Shown here: piece by piece, positions 11,723 to 22,729 of the stretch | Numbering within the stretch: position 1 is the first letter of the stretch | How the letters are laid out: each line of letters opens with the position of its first letter | Assembly: GCA_002914805.1 (NCBI GenBank) | Contig: JXTB01000016.1 | Coordinates: forward strand, 525,985 to 589,984 | DNA: 64,000 bases | Source of the DNA: Parasponia andersonii | Lineage: Eukaryota; Streptophyta; Magnoliopsida; Rosales; Cannabaceae | Direction of reading: 5' to 3' | Program-made: the position numbers and the translations under genes | Notes under the pieces: generated by a model | Told to the model about the DNA's origin: nothing | Database searches by the model: none | Seen by the model: only the letters and a program-made list of their open reading frames with translations

Positions 11723-12155
11723 CATCAACATGAGGTCCAATAAGTTAGAGTTAGCCTAAGGGAAAAACTCATAAAAGAAAAAAACCCAAGTCCAAATTAA
11801 AGAAGCCTTCCACCTAGAATCTTCTAGTGTTAGCTAGATATTAGCTTTTTACATTGGAATTATTTGATTACTTAGATTATTATTAGAAGTATGTAAAAGA
11901 AAATATGTGTGGCTTAAGGATTTTTGTAATTATTTATTTGTGTGGTTCGCATTATTTCTCATGTAGTATAAATATCCCTCCCCATTTGAGTTCTAAACAT
12001 CAAGTAAGTAGGAAAACTTCTAAGAGTGAAGAGAAGAGAGAAAGAAGCATGGCTTCTAGTGAGTGAGTGAGTGACTGAGCTTGAAGAGTGAAGTTGAGAA
12101 TTTTCTCTTGTAAAAGTATTTGAGTGAATAATAAAGTTTGTTTTACTCTCCAACA
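11723..12155 (+). repeat. 3' LTR of the copia element
   Basis: This is about 433 bp matching the 5' LTR throughout with scattered substitutions. The first two bases are CA instead of TG; the sequence is recognisable from ATCAACATGAGG onward and ends CTCCAACA. No good polypurine tract precedes it. Instead a 15-base direct duplication (AGTATTTAAGCCCAT, 11692-11706 and 11711-11725) marks the site where RNase H and the normal 3' untranslated region were deleted. Confidence 0.9.
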
Positions 12156-12855
12156 GGGACTGCGAGCTCGGGTGGAAAATGGATGCAGTATTCACCTTTT
12201 TGGAGATCCTTGGTTCCTTCGTCTTTATACTTTATAACCTCTCACTAGAGAAAATGATGGAAGTCAAAACTGGCTTGTTTCTGATTTTATGCTTCCCAAT
12301 CTTAGATATTGGAGTGACTACCTTATTGACAATATTTTCTAGGAGGTTGATCGTGCAGTCATTTTAAGTATTCATCTGGGCAAAGTGGAATGTGAAGACT
12401 CTTGGGTATGGCATTATGGTTCAAGAAGGAAATATAATATGAAATTGGATTATAAGGTCATCATAACAAGTAGGAAAGAAGTAAAGCCTTCAAGTGAAAG
12501 TGAGGATAAAAAGTGGTAGTCCTTTGTTTGGAGTCTCAATATCCCGAACAAAGCTAAAGGCATTATTTGGAGGTGATATCATACGATCTTCCCAATCTTG
12601 CATAATCTTGCAAAGAAAGGCATTCTTTGCCTTGTTCTGTGTCTTCGTCATAATGATCATACGGAAATATTATTCCATCTACTCTTTAGTTGTAAGTTCG
12701 TGGAAGCACATTAATTTTTAGTCCTTGGTGGAATTTGATTAAAGATTATTGACGAGATAATGTTTTTGTTCTATCAATCTTTGGATAGAAAAATCTCAAA
12801 AAAGGATTTTGAATCCTTTACCACTCTACTTCGATGTGTATGGTGGAAGAGGAAT
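12156..12855 (+). pseudogene. LINE copy B, segment 2 (zinc-binding zf-RVT region)
   Basis: After the copia element the LINE resumes with GLRARVENG then an FGDPW block (about 12156-12215), the characteristic plant LINE motif 'GxxWRVGNGxxIxxWxDPW'. A WSLNIPNKAK block (near 12525-12560) corresponds to the zf-RVT core (W..K.P.K...F.W). Frameshifts and stops are present. The last codons, WWKRN, run to the insertion point at 12855; the next codons KVVH are found at 20943. Confidence 0.8.
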
Positions 12856-13346
12856 TGTAGACGGGAAATCCTAAAATTGAATTTATTATAAGATCTATGA
12901 CCACTTGTAATCCTGTACCCAGAAAAAAAAAATAGGTTAGTTTTTTGGGTTGTACTGGTAAGAGCAGTTTTTTGGGTTGTACTCGTAAGAGCTACCTACA
13001 TACCTTTTACAATGATCAAACCTTGGTGTAGTTCTGATTTCTTATAAAAGAGCAAAAAATCAGTAGAGGCCGTATGTAGAGAGAATAGAATAAAAAAACT
13101 AAGATGTAGAATGAAGAAGAAGACTATGTATTTATAAGCAAATAAGAGTTGTTCAATAAATAGGAATCTCTATTATTTAGATAATTAATAATTATTATTT
13201 TTGGTTAACCCAATCATATTAGGATATTTACTAGATAATGCATGATTTAAAATATAATTACCTGATAATCATAAATAATAATTATCTATTTTCTGAAATA
13301 TAAGTACCACATAAAAATATAAATACTTTTTGTAGGCCACACATAG
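12856..13346 (-). repeat. Left LTR of the LARD-like element, first part
   Basis: It begins TGTAGACGGGAAATCC and aligns over its whole length to 20390-20880, including the blocks TTGAATTTATTAT, GGTTAGT and AAAATATAATTACCTGATAATCATAAATAATAATTA (split here for length). It is cut at 13346 by the 3,975-bp insertion and resumes at 17327. Confidence 0.85.
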
Positions 13347-16300
13347 TGTAACAACCTGACTTTTTAGACCGTTAATTACTTACATTCTTAGTTTACTTAC
13401 TTAAAAATAGAAATTTTGACACTGAAAATTCATGACACATTTTTTTTAAATACTTTTATTTTTTTTAAGAGTTTTATATTCTCAAATAACCATTTACTTA
13501 ATTTGATAATTTTAAAAATAAGTAAAATACTTCTCGATTAAGTAACCTTTATTTAAATTTGTTTATAAACTTTTTCTTCGGGTGATTTAAATAATGTGTA
13601 ACCATAAAAAACTCTCAGGTGAGAAGGAGGGTCACATATGGACCACTTAAGTTTTAAGCTCTCCTTAGATAGTTTAGGTCTTTTTGATAAAACCTCTTGT
13701 GTTTTTCATTTATTTAAATCAAAATATTTTCTCTTTTAGATATTTTGAAAAGTATTCGTTTAAACTCTATTCAATTGAAATATTTTTTTCAAGTTCAATT
13801 TAATAAAACAATGCATTATGAAATAAAATGCTAAGTTATAAATATGTTTTCAAACAACATCAAGCTTACATAATTGAAATCATTTGTCTCATAATAAGAA
13901 TATATGCGAAAGTAGTTTTAATGGAAGTATTCCATTGCTCGTGCCTCACATTCATCTCTGCCTCAATTCCAACTAACCCATCAATCAAATCAAAGGTTTC
14001 TTTTCTTTGGTACTTATAGTATGGATACGCATAAAATGTGAGCTTTCGCTTAGTCAGTACAATGTGATTCTAACAAAATATTTTACTTATAAACAAATAA
14101 TCTTTTATGAAAGTCTGATTATGTTGTTTTATAAAATCATTACTTTATGATTTATTATAAGATATTGTATCATTATTTTATCTCATTCTTTATTACAAAG
14201 TCTTTTATCTTTCTTATGGGCCCTGGTGTATATACCGAGTGCACACTACCGAATGGGAAACCAAGGGAGCGACCCAATTGAAAACACCTACAGTCATAAT
14301 CTTAATATACTTTTCCTCAGGAATCCTCACTTAGGGAAGGTCGGTCTTATTTTCCTTTGGATATCCTCACCTAGTGATAGTTGGTATGACACCTTTGAAT
14401 TCTTTATCTTATTTAGTGTTTCCTTAACATGAATGGGTATACTTCAACAATGAACCCAAACTTATATTCTATTATTATAGCATTTCTTTTGTCAAAGTAT
14501 GATAAAGTATTTTTTTTTTTTACATGATAACATTATAAGGTAAGCATAGATCATTTTCTTAGCATAGGAAATATATTTTTATAAGCATACATTATACATA
14601 GGTCATACAATAATAAAATAAAGGTAAATTAACACATGAAATAATTGTCAACATATCATACTGCAAATAGGAGACATTTTCAAAACATCCATACTATAGG
14701 TGAAATTGTACTTATCTTGTAATATGATTATCCTAGTTCTACTTGTTAATTACGTACATATAGGTCGAAGTTTTGCCCTGACGTATATATACTCTATTTG
14801 TTAGAGTAATTTAAAGTGGACTTATACTTTTTTAACTTTTAATTACTTAGTAGGCTTAAAACAACTAAAACTCAGTCTTAATCAACTATAAAACTTCACA
14901 TTTGAGAAATAATATCATGTTCTATTCATTAACTAATTTATATTTTCAACTTAGATGGATGAGATTTAATTCTCCTTAGTCTTTATTATGGTGATCTTTT
15001 TAATCTATTAATAATTTGGTTGTTGATTTGATTAATATCATCCTAAATCAGTTAAGTTTCCTTAGTTATATTCCTATTCATCAATTACTTTGAATTATTC
15101 TTATTAAAGATTTTATTCGTAATTAAGGGTCATAATATGATAAGTGAATCAAAGACTACAAAGATTTAAAATCTAAAATCATACGTAGACTAAATATTAT
15201 TAGGCATTGATCACACTTTTTAGGCCTATAACTAAATATAGTCGAAATACAATTAGAGAAATATATCATTTATTTCCTATAATTGATTTCATGTCTTAAA
15301 CTTAAGTAAATATTTGATTATCCCAATTAGCGATCTAAAATAAAGTTTTCTATTTATTCTTGTACCAAATTATTAACCAAAAATTTCAAGTTTTATAATT
15401 TATATTTTACCCATAATCTTACCTATAATCTTAAGATTTTTAACATTTATACCCTCCAATAATAAATATTGAGTTATAGCTAATCTTTTTTGTTAAAGAT
15501 TTTTTTTATTTATTTTTACACTTTAATATGGTCTTAAAACTACCTAAAATAACTTTCTCACATATTCGATCCATATTTTATCAAAATTATACTTTTAACC
15601 TAAATACTTAAAGTATTGACATTTTAGTCTTTTCAACTTTTGAGAAAACATCTTTAATTTTTGGAAAGTAATTTTAATGGGTAAAAATCTATTCTTAAGA
15701 ATCTAAGTCTAAATTATTAAGATTCGTTCATTTTCATGTATATTTTATTTTAGGATCTTATACTTAAAACTCTTCCACTATTATGTTTAATCATTTTGAT
15801 TTTATTATTATTATTTAGCCTTTATTATTATGAAGTATTCATATTTAGAGGCTTGAGAAATCAACAAAATAAGTCTAAACTTAATATAAATAATACAGCA
15901 TCTAAAGTATATTAAATATATTATTACCCATTTATTCTTTTATAGAATCTATTTAAGTATATAACAAGCAAAGTGAGGGAATATTTGTCTTCCAAGCTTG
16001 AATCTTCTTTCTTAGAGTATTTGGAAACTTTTCCAATTATCAATATTTTACTAGAAATCAAAATACTAAAAATTAAACTTCTTATAATTTTAGAACTAAA
16101 AATCTTAATAAACTTAAATATGGTTGAGCAACTTATCTTCCAAAATATTTCCTTCTTCTTCCTTACATTTCCATCACAAAACTAGGCGCTCTCTTCTCTT
16201 GATTATAATTCTTAATTTTTATAATTTTTAGTATTATTATAGATCTTGTAGATTTGAAAGAAAGTGAGAAAGAAGGAGTTTCTTTTCTTTTTTTTTTCTT

Positions 16301-17321
16301 TTTTTTTTTGAGAAAGGATAATTAAAAAACTGGAGATAGTTTTGTCTAAGTAATTGAAAGGCTAAGTATGGATTTTCAATTGTCAAATACAAGATTTATT
16401 TATAGGCCATTCATAGGAGGTATCTAATAATTTACACTTTCACATTGCATCTAATAATCCAAGTACCATTATTACTAATTTTGCCAATATATCTTTTTTT
16501 CTACTCTATTATCTTATTTTTTTACTTTATTCTTCACTCATCTATTACTTTTGTCTATAATCTTTATTCTTTTCAATTATTTGGAATCTAATACCACTAG
16601 CTTCTAAAGAAAGTCTCCACTACATTAATCTTTTTCATACCTTTTGAATTATTTTGGAGACAAAAATTACTAATTAGTTTTATCTATGTCTTCTACTTTG
16701 AATTATGGCTAATAATTTCCAAAGAACATTTCTATTATCATTTTTCTTTTTCTACCTTTTGAATTATTTTAGAGAAAAAAGTTATCAATTAGTTTTGTCT
16801 ATATTTTCTTTTTTTAGAATTACCACTAACTTTATCTTTTTCTTTTTCTATTCCACTAATTTATAGTTATTATCTTCCTAAGATAAAACTTCACTAGTCT
16901 TCATCTTTTTCTACAATTTATTTTCCATTCTTAGACTGATTTGTCCTCTTAATTCTTTGTATACTTAAATCCTAGCCATTCAAATTATGACATGGTACTA
17001 TTTGGTGCAACCATTAACTTTAAGTTATAAAATATAACAATTTTTTTTACATAATCATGTCACATTCTTAATTAGGTTATATTGATATACATAATGTAAT
17101 TTTTGTAGAATTAATTTATTATTAAGGAAAACTAACGTAGAATTTCTAAGTTAAAACAAGAAATAACTATAATTTTCTCACATCATAAAATTTAACATTA
17201 AAATAATACTATACATATAATTTCAAGGATTTGTAAACATAAAATTATTAAAATTCGACACTAAGTCTATTAATTATAATTCCGCTAAGGTTGTAAGTTT
17301 AGTGATTCCTAAGGGATTACA
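13347..17321. mobile_element. 3,975-bp TG...CA insertion (large solo LTR or LARD-type) inside an LTR
   Basis: It starts TGTAACAACCTGAC and ends GGGATTACA. It is flanked by a perfect 5-bp duplication CATAG (13342-13346 and 17322-17326). The host LTR continues on both sides exactly as in its intact partner at 20390-20937. The TGTAACA start is common in plant gypsy LTRs. No gag, pol or other coding region is visible, and I saw no internal LTR pair, so a very long solo LTR is the simplest reading; a degenerate non-autonomous element is the alternative. Contents are AT-rich with one less AT-rich block around 14215-14420. Confidence 0.78.
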
Positions 17322-17326
17322 CATAG

Positions 17327-17362
17327 GCCATAAAATGAGCTATATGAATTTTACCCCCAACA
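17327..17362 (-). repeat. Left LTR of the LARD-like element, remaining 36 bases
   Basis: GCCATAAAATGAGC through GAATTTTACCCCCAACA matches the end of the right LTR (GCCATACAAATT...TTTTACCCCTAATA) and supplies the terminal CA. This confirms that 13347-17321 is a later insertion. Confidence 0.82.
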
Positions 17363-17539
17363 ATCAGCTCCCCACACTTTAATGCGAGTTTACTCAAACA
17401 TGAGGAGTAGTTCAAGTCAAGCATTTGCTTCCCTTTGTAATACTTTCTTTGCATTTTCTTATTAGATAATAAATTAATATAAAGCAATTAAAATTGAAAA
17501 TGAGACTTGTAAAAGATAAAATTAATTTGTCATTATTTT

Positions 17540-18000
17540 TACAGCTCCCGGAACTCATTTGGAACAAGGAGGAATTTGAACTCTCGAAACTCATTGAAAA
17601 TGGAGAGGAATTAGAGTTCTTGACTACTTTCCATATACACCTTACTAAGAGGATTTAAAAGCACTCGTCAGAGAGGGTAGCTCCCATAACTCATTTGGAA
17701 AGGGGAGGAATTAGAACTCTAGAGAGTTATTGTTCTCCGTGTCAAGAAGATTTAAAAGCACTCATCGAAGAAGGCATCTCCAAGAAAAAAGGAGGAATTA
17801 GAGCTCTCAGCTATCTTCCACACACACTTTGTCAAAAGGATTTAAAAGTACTCATCAGAGAGGATGGCTCCCGGAACTCGTTTGAAACGGAGAGGAATTA
17901 GAGCTCTCAACAGTTATCATTCTTTGTATCAAGAGGATTTAAAAACACTCGTCAAAGATGGCAGCTCTTGGCTATCTATTCTTTACTAAGAAGATTTATG
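17540..18000. repeat. Tandem repeat, about 4 copies of a 90-97-bp unit
   Basis: The landmark GATTTAAAAGCACTCGTC recurs at 17652, 17749, 17839 and 17936, with a degenerate fifth at 17993. Each is preceded by GGAGGAATTAGAGCTCTC-like sequence and followed by GGCTCCCGGAACTC-like sequence. The unit has some open frame on the plus strand but no recognisable protein. It lies inside the LARD-like element. Confidence 0.8.
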
Positions 18001-18043
18001 AGCAATCATTGAAGAGAGCTTTTTCTATTTTGTTTGGATCTCT

Positions 18044-18129
18044 GAGTATTATATTATGTCTTATCACTCTTTTTCATAGTAATGATGAGTATTATATTAT
18101 GTCTTATCACTCTTTTTCATAGTAATGAT
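18044..18129. repeat. Perfect 43-bp tandem duplication
   Basis: GAGTATTATATTATGTC through ATAGTAATGAT occurs at 18044-18086 and again at 18087-18129 without a visible mismatch, so it is a much younger duplication than the surrounding repeats. Confidence 0.9.
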
Positions 18130-18214
18130 ATTATCTCAGATAAAATATTAATAGGAGAATTATACGAGAATGTCACATATAATGTTATCACATTAAGCAT
18201 ATTGATTACTCGAG

Positions 18215-19020
18215 TAATTTAAACAACCCAAATAAGGTTTTAACTAATTAATGAACTTAAACACTTCAAACAGTTCAAATCAAACTAATTAATTCAAATA
18301 CACCAAATAATTCTCAACTCAACCATGCACATACAAGCCAAGTCAATTAATTTAACTACCAATAAAATCAATCATTTCAGACAATCCAAAATAATTAACT
18401 CAAACAAGTCGACATAATGCAAATCATTCCAATAAAAAATTATCACAAGACAAATAAGCCAAGTAATTCAAGCCAATTACATATCAAATGAGTCAATCTA
18501 AACAAGTCACTAAATTCAAGCCAATTGATCCAACATACTTAAATAGTAAACAAATCACTCCAATTCTAGCCAATCAAATAGCTTGCAAACAAGCCAATTG
18601 AATCAAATCAAATAATTTAAGCTAATCAAATACTAAAGAAGTCATTCTAACCAAACCAAGTAAAACAAACTATTCAAATAGCAAATAGAACAATCAAACT
18701 GAAAGTTTTAATACCTCAAACAACTTTAACTATTCAAGTCAAACAATCCATCCAGCCAATTATTTAAGCTAATCAATCGAAATAATCAAGCAATAGAGTC
18801 AAATATTTTAAACTAACAAACCAAACAGACAAAATAATTCAAATCAAACACCATTTAAAATAATCCAGCCAAAAGATTTTATACTTCAAATAATTCCAAA
18901 GATTCAAACTGAACAGTCAAATCAATCATTTACTCACTCCAAATCAATCTACTATTCCATTCACAGTAATAAATTAATTAACTATTCCAAGCATGTAATT
19001 TAAACACTTCAATCAAGCAA
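18215..19020. repeat. G-depleted, A/C-rich degenerate repeat tract
   Basis: About 800 bases are built of loosely repeated CAAATCAA, AATTCAAA and CAAGCCAA motifs. G is very scarce on this strand (about 3 per 60 bases in sampled lines) while C is common. There is no open frame of note. It lies in the interior of the minus-strand LARD-like element, so the transcribed strand would be G/T-rich. Confidence 0.6.
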
Positions 19021-20372
19021 TATTTCCTCATTAAGATATACAAACAATTATTGCTATTAGAATACTTATCTCTTTAAGAGCTTCACGAAACTCTGGGAAG
19101 TTGACATCTAATTGAAACTGCAAATGCTTCCTGCAACACGAATAACTTATTGTTGTAATTTTCAAAAAATTCCGAAATCACGATATCTTTCCTTATTATC
19201 TCGTTGCCATCTGTTCAACCCTCCACTCCTCAGTGCGAGTTTACTCAGACTAAAAGAGTAAGAAATGATCCTACATCACGTTCTAATGGAGTCTCCTGCT
19301 AGATATACAAAAGTAACAAAGAAATTGAAAACAAGATATACATTAATAGTCATTAGATATGACAATAGAGATAATACAAACATAAAAGGAAATATAAATA
19401 AAAATCTAATGATACTAAATTTGTGTTATAAAATACATCTTCTAATACGCAAATAGAAATCAAATTAGTGAATAATGATAATAATAATAAAGAAATAAAC
19501 ACGGATTGTGGCCAAAGGTGAACCACGTAAATTTATAGTTAAATATAATATATATATATATATATATATTGCCGAAAATACTAGGACTTAAAGAAATTGC
19601 GCTTACAATCCCTGCATGTTCACGTCTTTAGGAAAAGCCAAATTTCGATCTTTGAATACTTACATAAAGGACTCATACCACGTATATACCTTTGCATATT
19701 TTGACTTATATTACTTTATACCCTGAAAAATTGGAAAACACTAAATAGATAAAACCTTTCATATATACACGGAGAAGAGAGCACTCCGTAAAATATGCTA
19801 GAGTTTCTGTAAGTCGGAGCAATTAATAATTAAATTCTTTGATAAGAGTATATTAGACGCCCAAAGTGCAATCCAACCCGATTGAATGAACTATGATCTA
19901 CAAAGTATAGATGCACAAGCAAAGCGAATACTACAACCAAATCACTATGGTACATTAAATATTAACAAGGAAATAAAAATAAAGATTAACAATTATTTAA
20001 TTTAAATGTAAAATTACGACTAAATTAAGTGATTATATTTAATACAAAATCAAATAAAATAATGATTAGCTAATATGTTGAAATATGGATAAAAATATTT
20101 GTAACAGCATAAAAGTAGGGAAATCCTCATTGACAAATAGTTACATATTCGAGATTTAAGTTTCTTTTTTTTTAAAAAAAAAAGTAATTAAAAACATTAG
20201 AATAAAGGATCAGATATACGCATATATTGGACTACATGCATGCATAAAATATCATAAGAATAGAAATCAAATTCGTAAAATGCAGAGTAAGGACCGAGTA
20301 CTGCAAATAGAAAATTGGAACAGGATTACCAATAACTCACAGAAAAATATATCAATCAAGTGACCAAGGCCC

Positions 20373-20389
20373 CGCAGTGGATGCCAAAT
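20373..20389 (-). other. Probable PBS region of the LARD-like element
   Basis: On the minus strand the bases after the 5' LTR read TTTGGCATCCACTGCGG, similar to the TTGGCGTCCACTGTGGGG-type sequences that follow 5' LTRs of plant gypsy-like elements. It sets the element orientation to minus. Confidence 0.55.
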
Positions 20390-20937
20390 TGTAGACGGTG
20401 AATTCTACGATTGAATTTATTATAGGGTCCATAATCACTCGTAACCTGTATTTAGAAAAAAAATAAATAAATAAATAGGTTAGTATTTTGGGTTAATTTT
20501 TTGGATTGTGCTCGTGAGAATTGCCTACGTACTTTTCTAGGAATCAAATCTGGATAAAATTATAATTTTCTACAAAAGAACAAAAAATCGTGTGTATGGG
20601 TTTTTAATAAATAGAAAAAAATAAGTTAGTTTTTTTAGGTTGTTCTCATGAGCAAAAAAATACTATGTATTTATAGATAAATAAAATGTGTTTAATAAAT
20701 AGAAAATTTTATTAATTAGATAATTAATAATAATTATTTTTTGGATAACCTAATCATATTAGGATACTTATTAGATAATGTCTAATTTAAAATATAATTA
20801 CCTGATAATCATAAATAATAATTACTTATTTTTTAGAATATAAAGACCCCTAAAAACATAAATACCTTTTATAGGTCACATATAGCTTACGAGCCATACA
20901 AATTAGCTTACGAGCCATACAAATTTTACCCCTAATA
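20390..20937 (-). repeat. Right (5') LTR of the LARD-like element
   Basis: This 548-bp repeat starts TGTAGACGGTGAATTC and ends ACCCCTAATA, the final CA having become TA. Near its end the motif AGCTTACGAGCCATACAAATT is duplicated in tandem (20885-20925, split for length), which the left copy lacks. It pairs with 12856-13346 plus 17327-17362. Confidence 0.85.
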
Positions 20938-21560
20938 CGAATAAGGTAGTACATGTAGCATCCCTGAGCCCTCCTTCTACTATGGTTGACTATATAGGTA
21001 CTTCACTTTTTAAGTTCCAACAAGTTGTATTGCAAATTGAATCATCTATTAAGCCTCATAATCCTTTATGTGCAAACTCGGTGGCTCTTGAATATGGAAG
21101 TTTGAAGCTCAATGTTGATGCCTCCATTTCGGAGGAGCTTGAATGAATAGGATTAGGAGCTGTTATTCGTGACTGGATGGGCAGAGTTATTACGGCTTTC
21201 TGTAAGAAGGTCGGGGGGTTTTTTGATCCTTCTACTGCTGAACCACTGACTATGAGAGAAGGCCTCTATTTTGCATTTGATTTGGGTTTAGTTATTACTG
21301 TTTTAGAAGGTAATACCCTTAACACGATCTATGATATTTGAAATTAGACTAATAATTTGTCGACAATTGGCCTATGCTTGCAATTTTGTTCTTCGATTCG
21401 AAAATAAAGTTGTCCATGCGCTTACTAAGTTTAGTTTTTTTTTTTTTTTTTGAGCTCTTCTATGTTTTGAATTGGAGAAATCCCTAGTTATATTGTGAGT
21501 TATGTGGCAAAAAATTACCTCTTTAATAAAATTTCCCTTCTTCCTTTTCCAAAAAGAAAG
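20938..21560 (+). pseudogene. LINE copy B, segment 3 (RNase H tail and 3' end)
   Basis: The LINE continues KVVH, then the C-terminal plant LINE RNase H (RVT_3) domain: GSLKLNVDAS at about 21087-21116 and GAVIRDWMGR at about 21150-21180, with the usual Asp in NVDAS. Stops break the frame (for example after ISEELE). The 3' region ends with TTTAATAAAATTTCCC and CCTTTTCCAAAAAG near 21515-21560, resembling plant LINE tails. Confidence 0.8.
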
Positions 21561-21693
21561 TTAAAATACATAAGGTCTTATAACGCCATAGAGCCAAAAT
21601 TCAATAAAGTGAATATAATAACTAAACAATATACACTTTGTAACTATGTCAAAAATTAATTAGAACTATTGGAAATTTGTTCTATCACACAAA

Positions 21694-21713
21694 TATATAT
21701 ATATATATATATA
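21694..21713. repeat. TA microsatellite
   Basis: An (AT)n run of about 20 bases directly abuts the MITE terminus. The 9 bases ATATATATA before the MITE resemble ATATTTATA after it, but low complexity makes this weak as a target duplication. Confidence 0.8.
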
Positions 21714-21917
21714 GGACACCAATCCAGTAGGTATTTTTTTTTTTTTACCTATCTATAGGTATCAATTTGGCCAATGAAAATTTAGCATGTATATTTTTTT
21801 ATTGTAAAAAATACGAGAGAGAAACCGCATTAATGATGCACATCTTTTTATACACTTCATTATAACCATTGGATCACCATTAGATGGTAATCCAATGGCT
21901 AAAAAAAAATACCTACC

Positions 21918-22417
21918 TGTTGGAGCGGTTTCCATCAGCTATCCACGTGTCGCTGAACCACTGATGTTATACCTTCCAACTGTCTTCGTATCCTTGCTAT
22001 TTCAAAGTATTTCTGGCTTCAGGTAGGGTCAAAGAGGCGGGGGTAGCCACCTGCAAAGACACTCTAATGCTTAAGTCAGTGGTTTTTCTTGGTAGCCAAG
22101 ATTTAGTTTTTCTTCTTACGAGTATATATAAACTTTTAAATATTTCTTTTTTTGTAAATGTTCATCTCTCTTTTTTGGGGGGTGCATGGCTCAGATATAT
22201 AGTACTAAAATTGTGAACCTCCTGGTTCTCAATATCAGGACTGAGTATCTTTTTCATCAAGACTTAAGCCCGATCCCACCGTACCGCTGCAGCCTAGTTT
22301 CCACAGTCCTCTATGGCTTGAGACTGTCACGGATGAGATTTGGACTAATCGCCATTCTGTCAGGACGGTTTGTCCCCTGCCAACACCTACTGGCATGATC
22401 TGGGAACAGGTCCCACA
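21918..22417 (-). repeat. 3' LTR of the Tat element (internally deleted)
   Basis: This 500-bp repeat begins TGTTGGAGCGG and ends GGTCCCACA on the plus strand. It aligns to 33074-33882 but lacks about 28 bases after GACTTA (near 22264) and about 280 bases near 22391. On the minus strand it follows the polypurine tract, so it is the 3' LTR. Confidence 0.9.
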
Positions 22418-22436
22418 ACTACCCTCATTTCCCTAC
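22418..22436 (-). other. Polypurine tract of the Tat element
   Basis: On the minus strand, AAGTAGGGAAATGAGGGTAG (within about 22418-22438) lies directly upstream of the 3' LTR start TGTGGGACC. This is the expected primer site for plus-strand DNA synthesis and fixes the LTR boundary. Confidence 0.75.
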
Positions 22437-22729
22437 TTGATGGATTCATATCCATCAAGTGGGGAAATCATTTCTCCGTTCTTCTAATTTAAGGGTCACA
22501 CGTGGCTCCCCAACTGTCGATGTGAAGGCAAGCTATCCCGTGTCACAATTTTTTCAAATTTTGAACTTCTGACGCCTGCGTTTCCCTTGCCCTGCTCTTC
22601 TTCAGGGAAGAAAACTCTTCGGTTCTCTCTCCATAAAAGCCGCATTTATGCTCATTTGCTACTTTACTAAAATCTCTAATTATTCTAACCTTGCAAAATC
22701 TTAGGGTTTCCGACTTCTCCCCCTTTCTA

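Larger units (their letters stand above)
7183..12155 (+). mobile_element. Ty1/copia LTR retrotransposon, defective, inserted in LINE copy B
   Basis: A 4,973-bp element has direct LTRs at 7183-7612 and about 11723-12155 and a primer-binding site. Its order is gag, protease, integrase, reverse transcriptase, which is diagnostic of copia. The target duplication is TGGAC (7178-7182) against GGGAC (12156-12160), four of five bases. The element is dead: gag and pol carry frameshifts and stops, the RT active site is mutated, and the RNase H domain is missing. All parts lie in the same orientation as the host LINE. Confidence 0.92.
12856..20937 (-). mobile_element. Non-coding LTR element (LARD-like), minus strand, inserted in LINE copy B
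   Basis: Direct LTRs lie at 12856-17362 (itself interrupted) and 20390-20937. The flanking duplication is GGAAT (12851-12855) against CGAAT (20938-20942), four of five bases. Reading the minus strand, sequence just inside the right LTR is TTTGGCATCCACTGCGG, the kind of PBS-adjacent motif seen in plant gypsy and LARD elements, so the 5' LTR is on the right. The 3-kb interior (17363-20389) has no gag or pol and holds tandem repeats and a G-poor tract. Joining the two flanks minus one duplication keeps the LINE frame open (WWKRN + KVVH), which confirms the boundaries. Confidence 0.82.
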
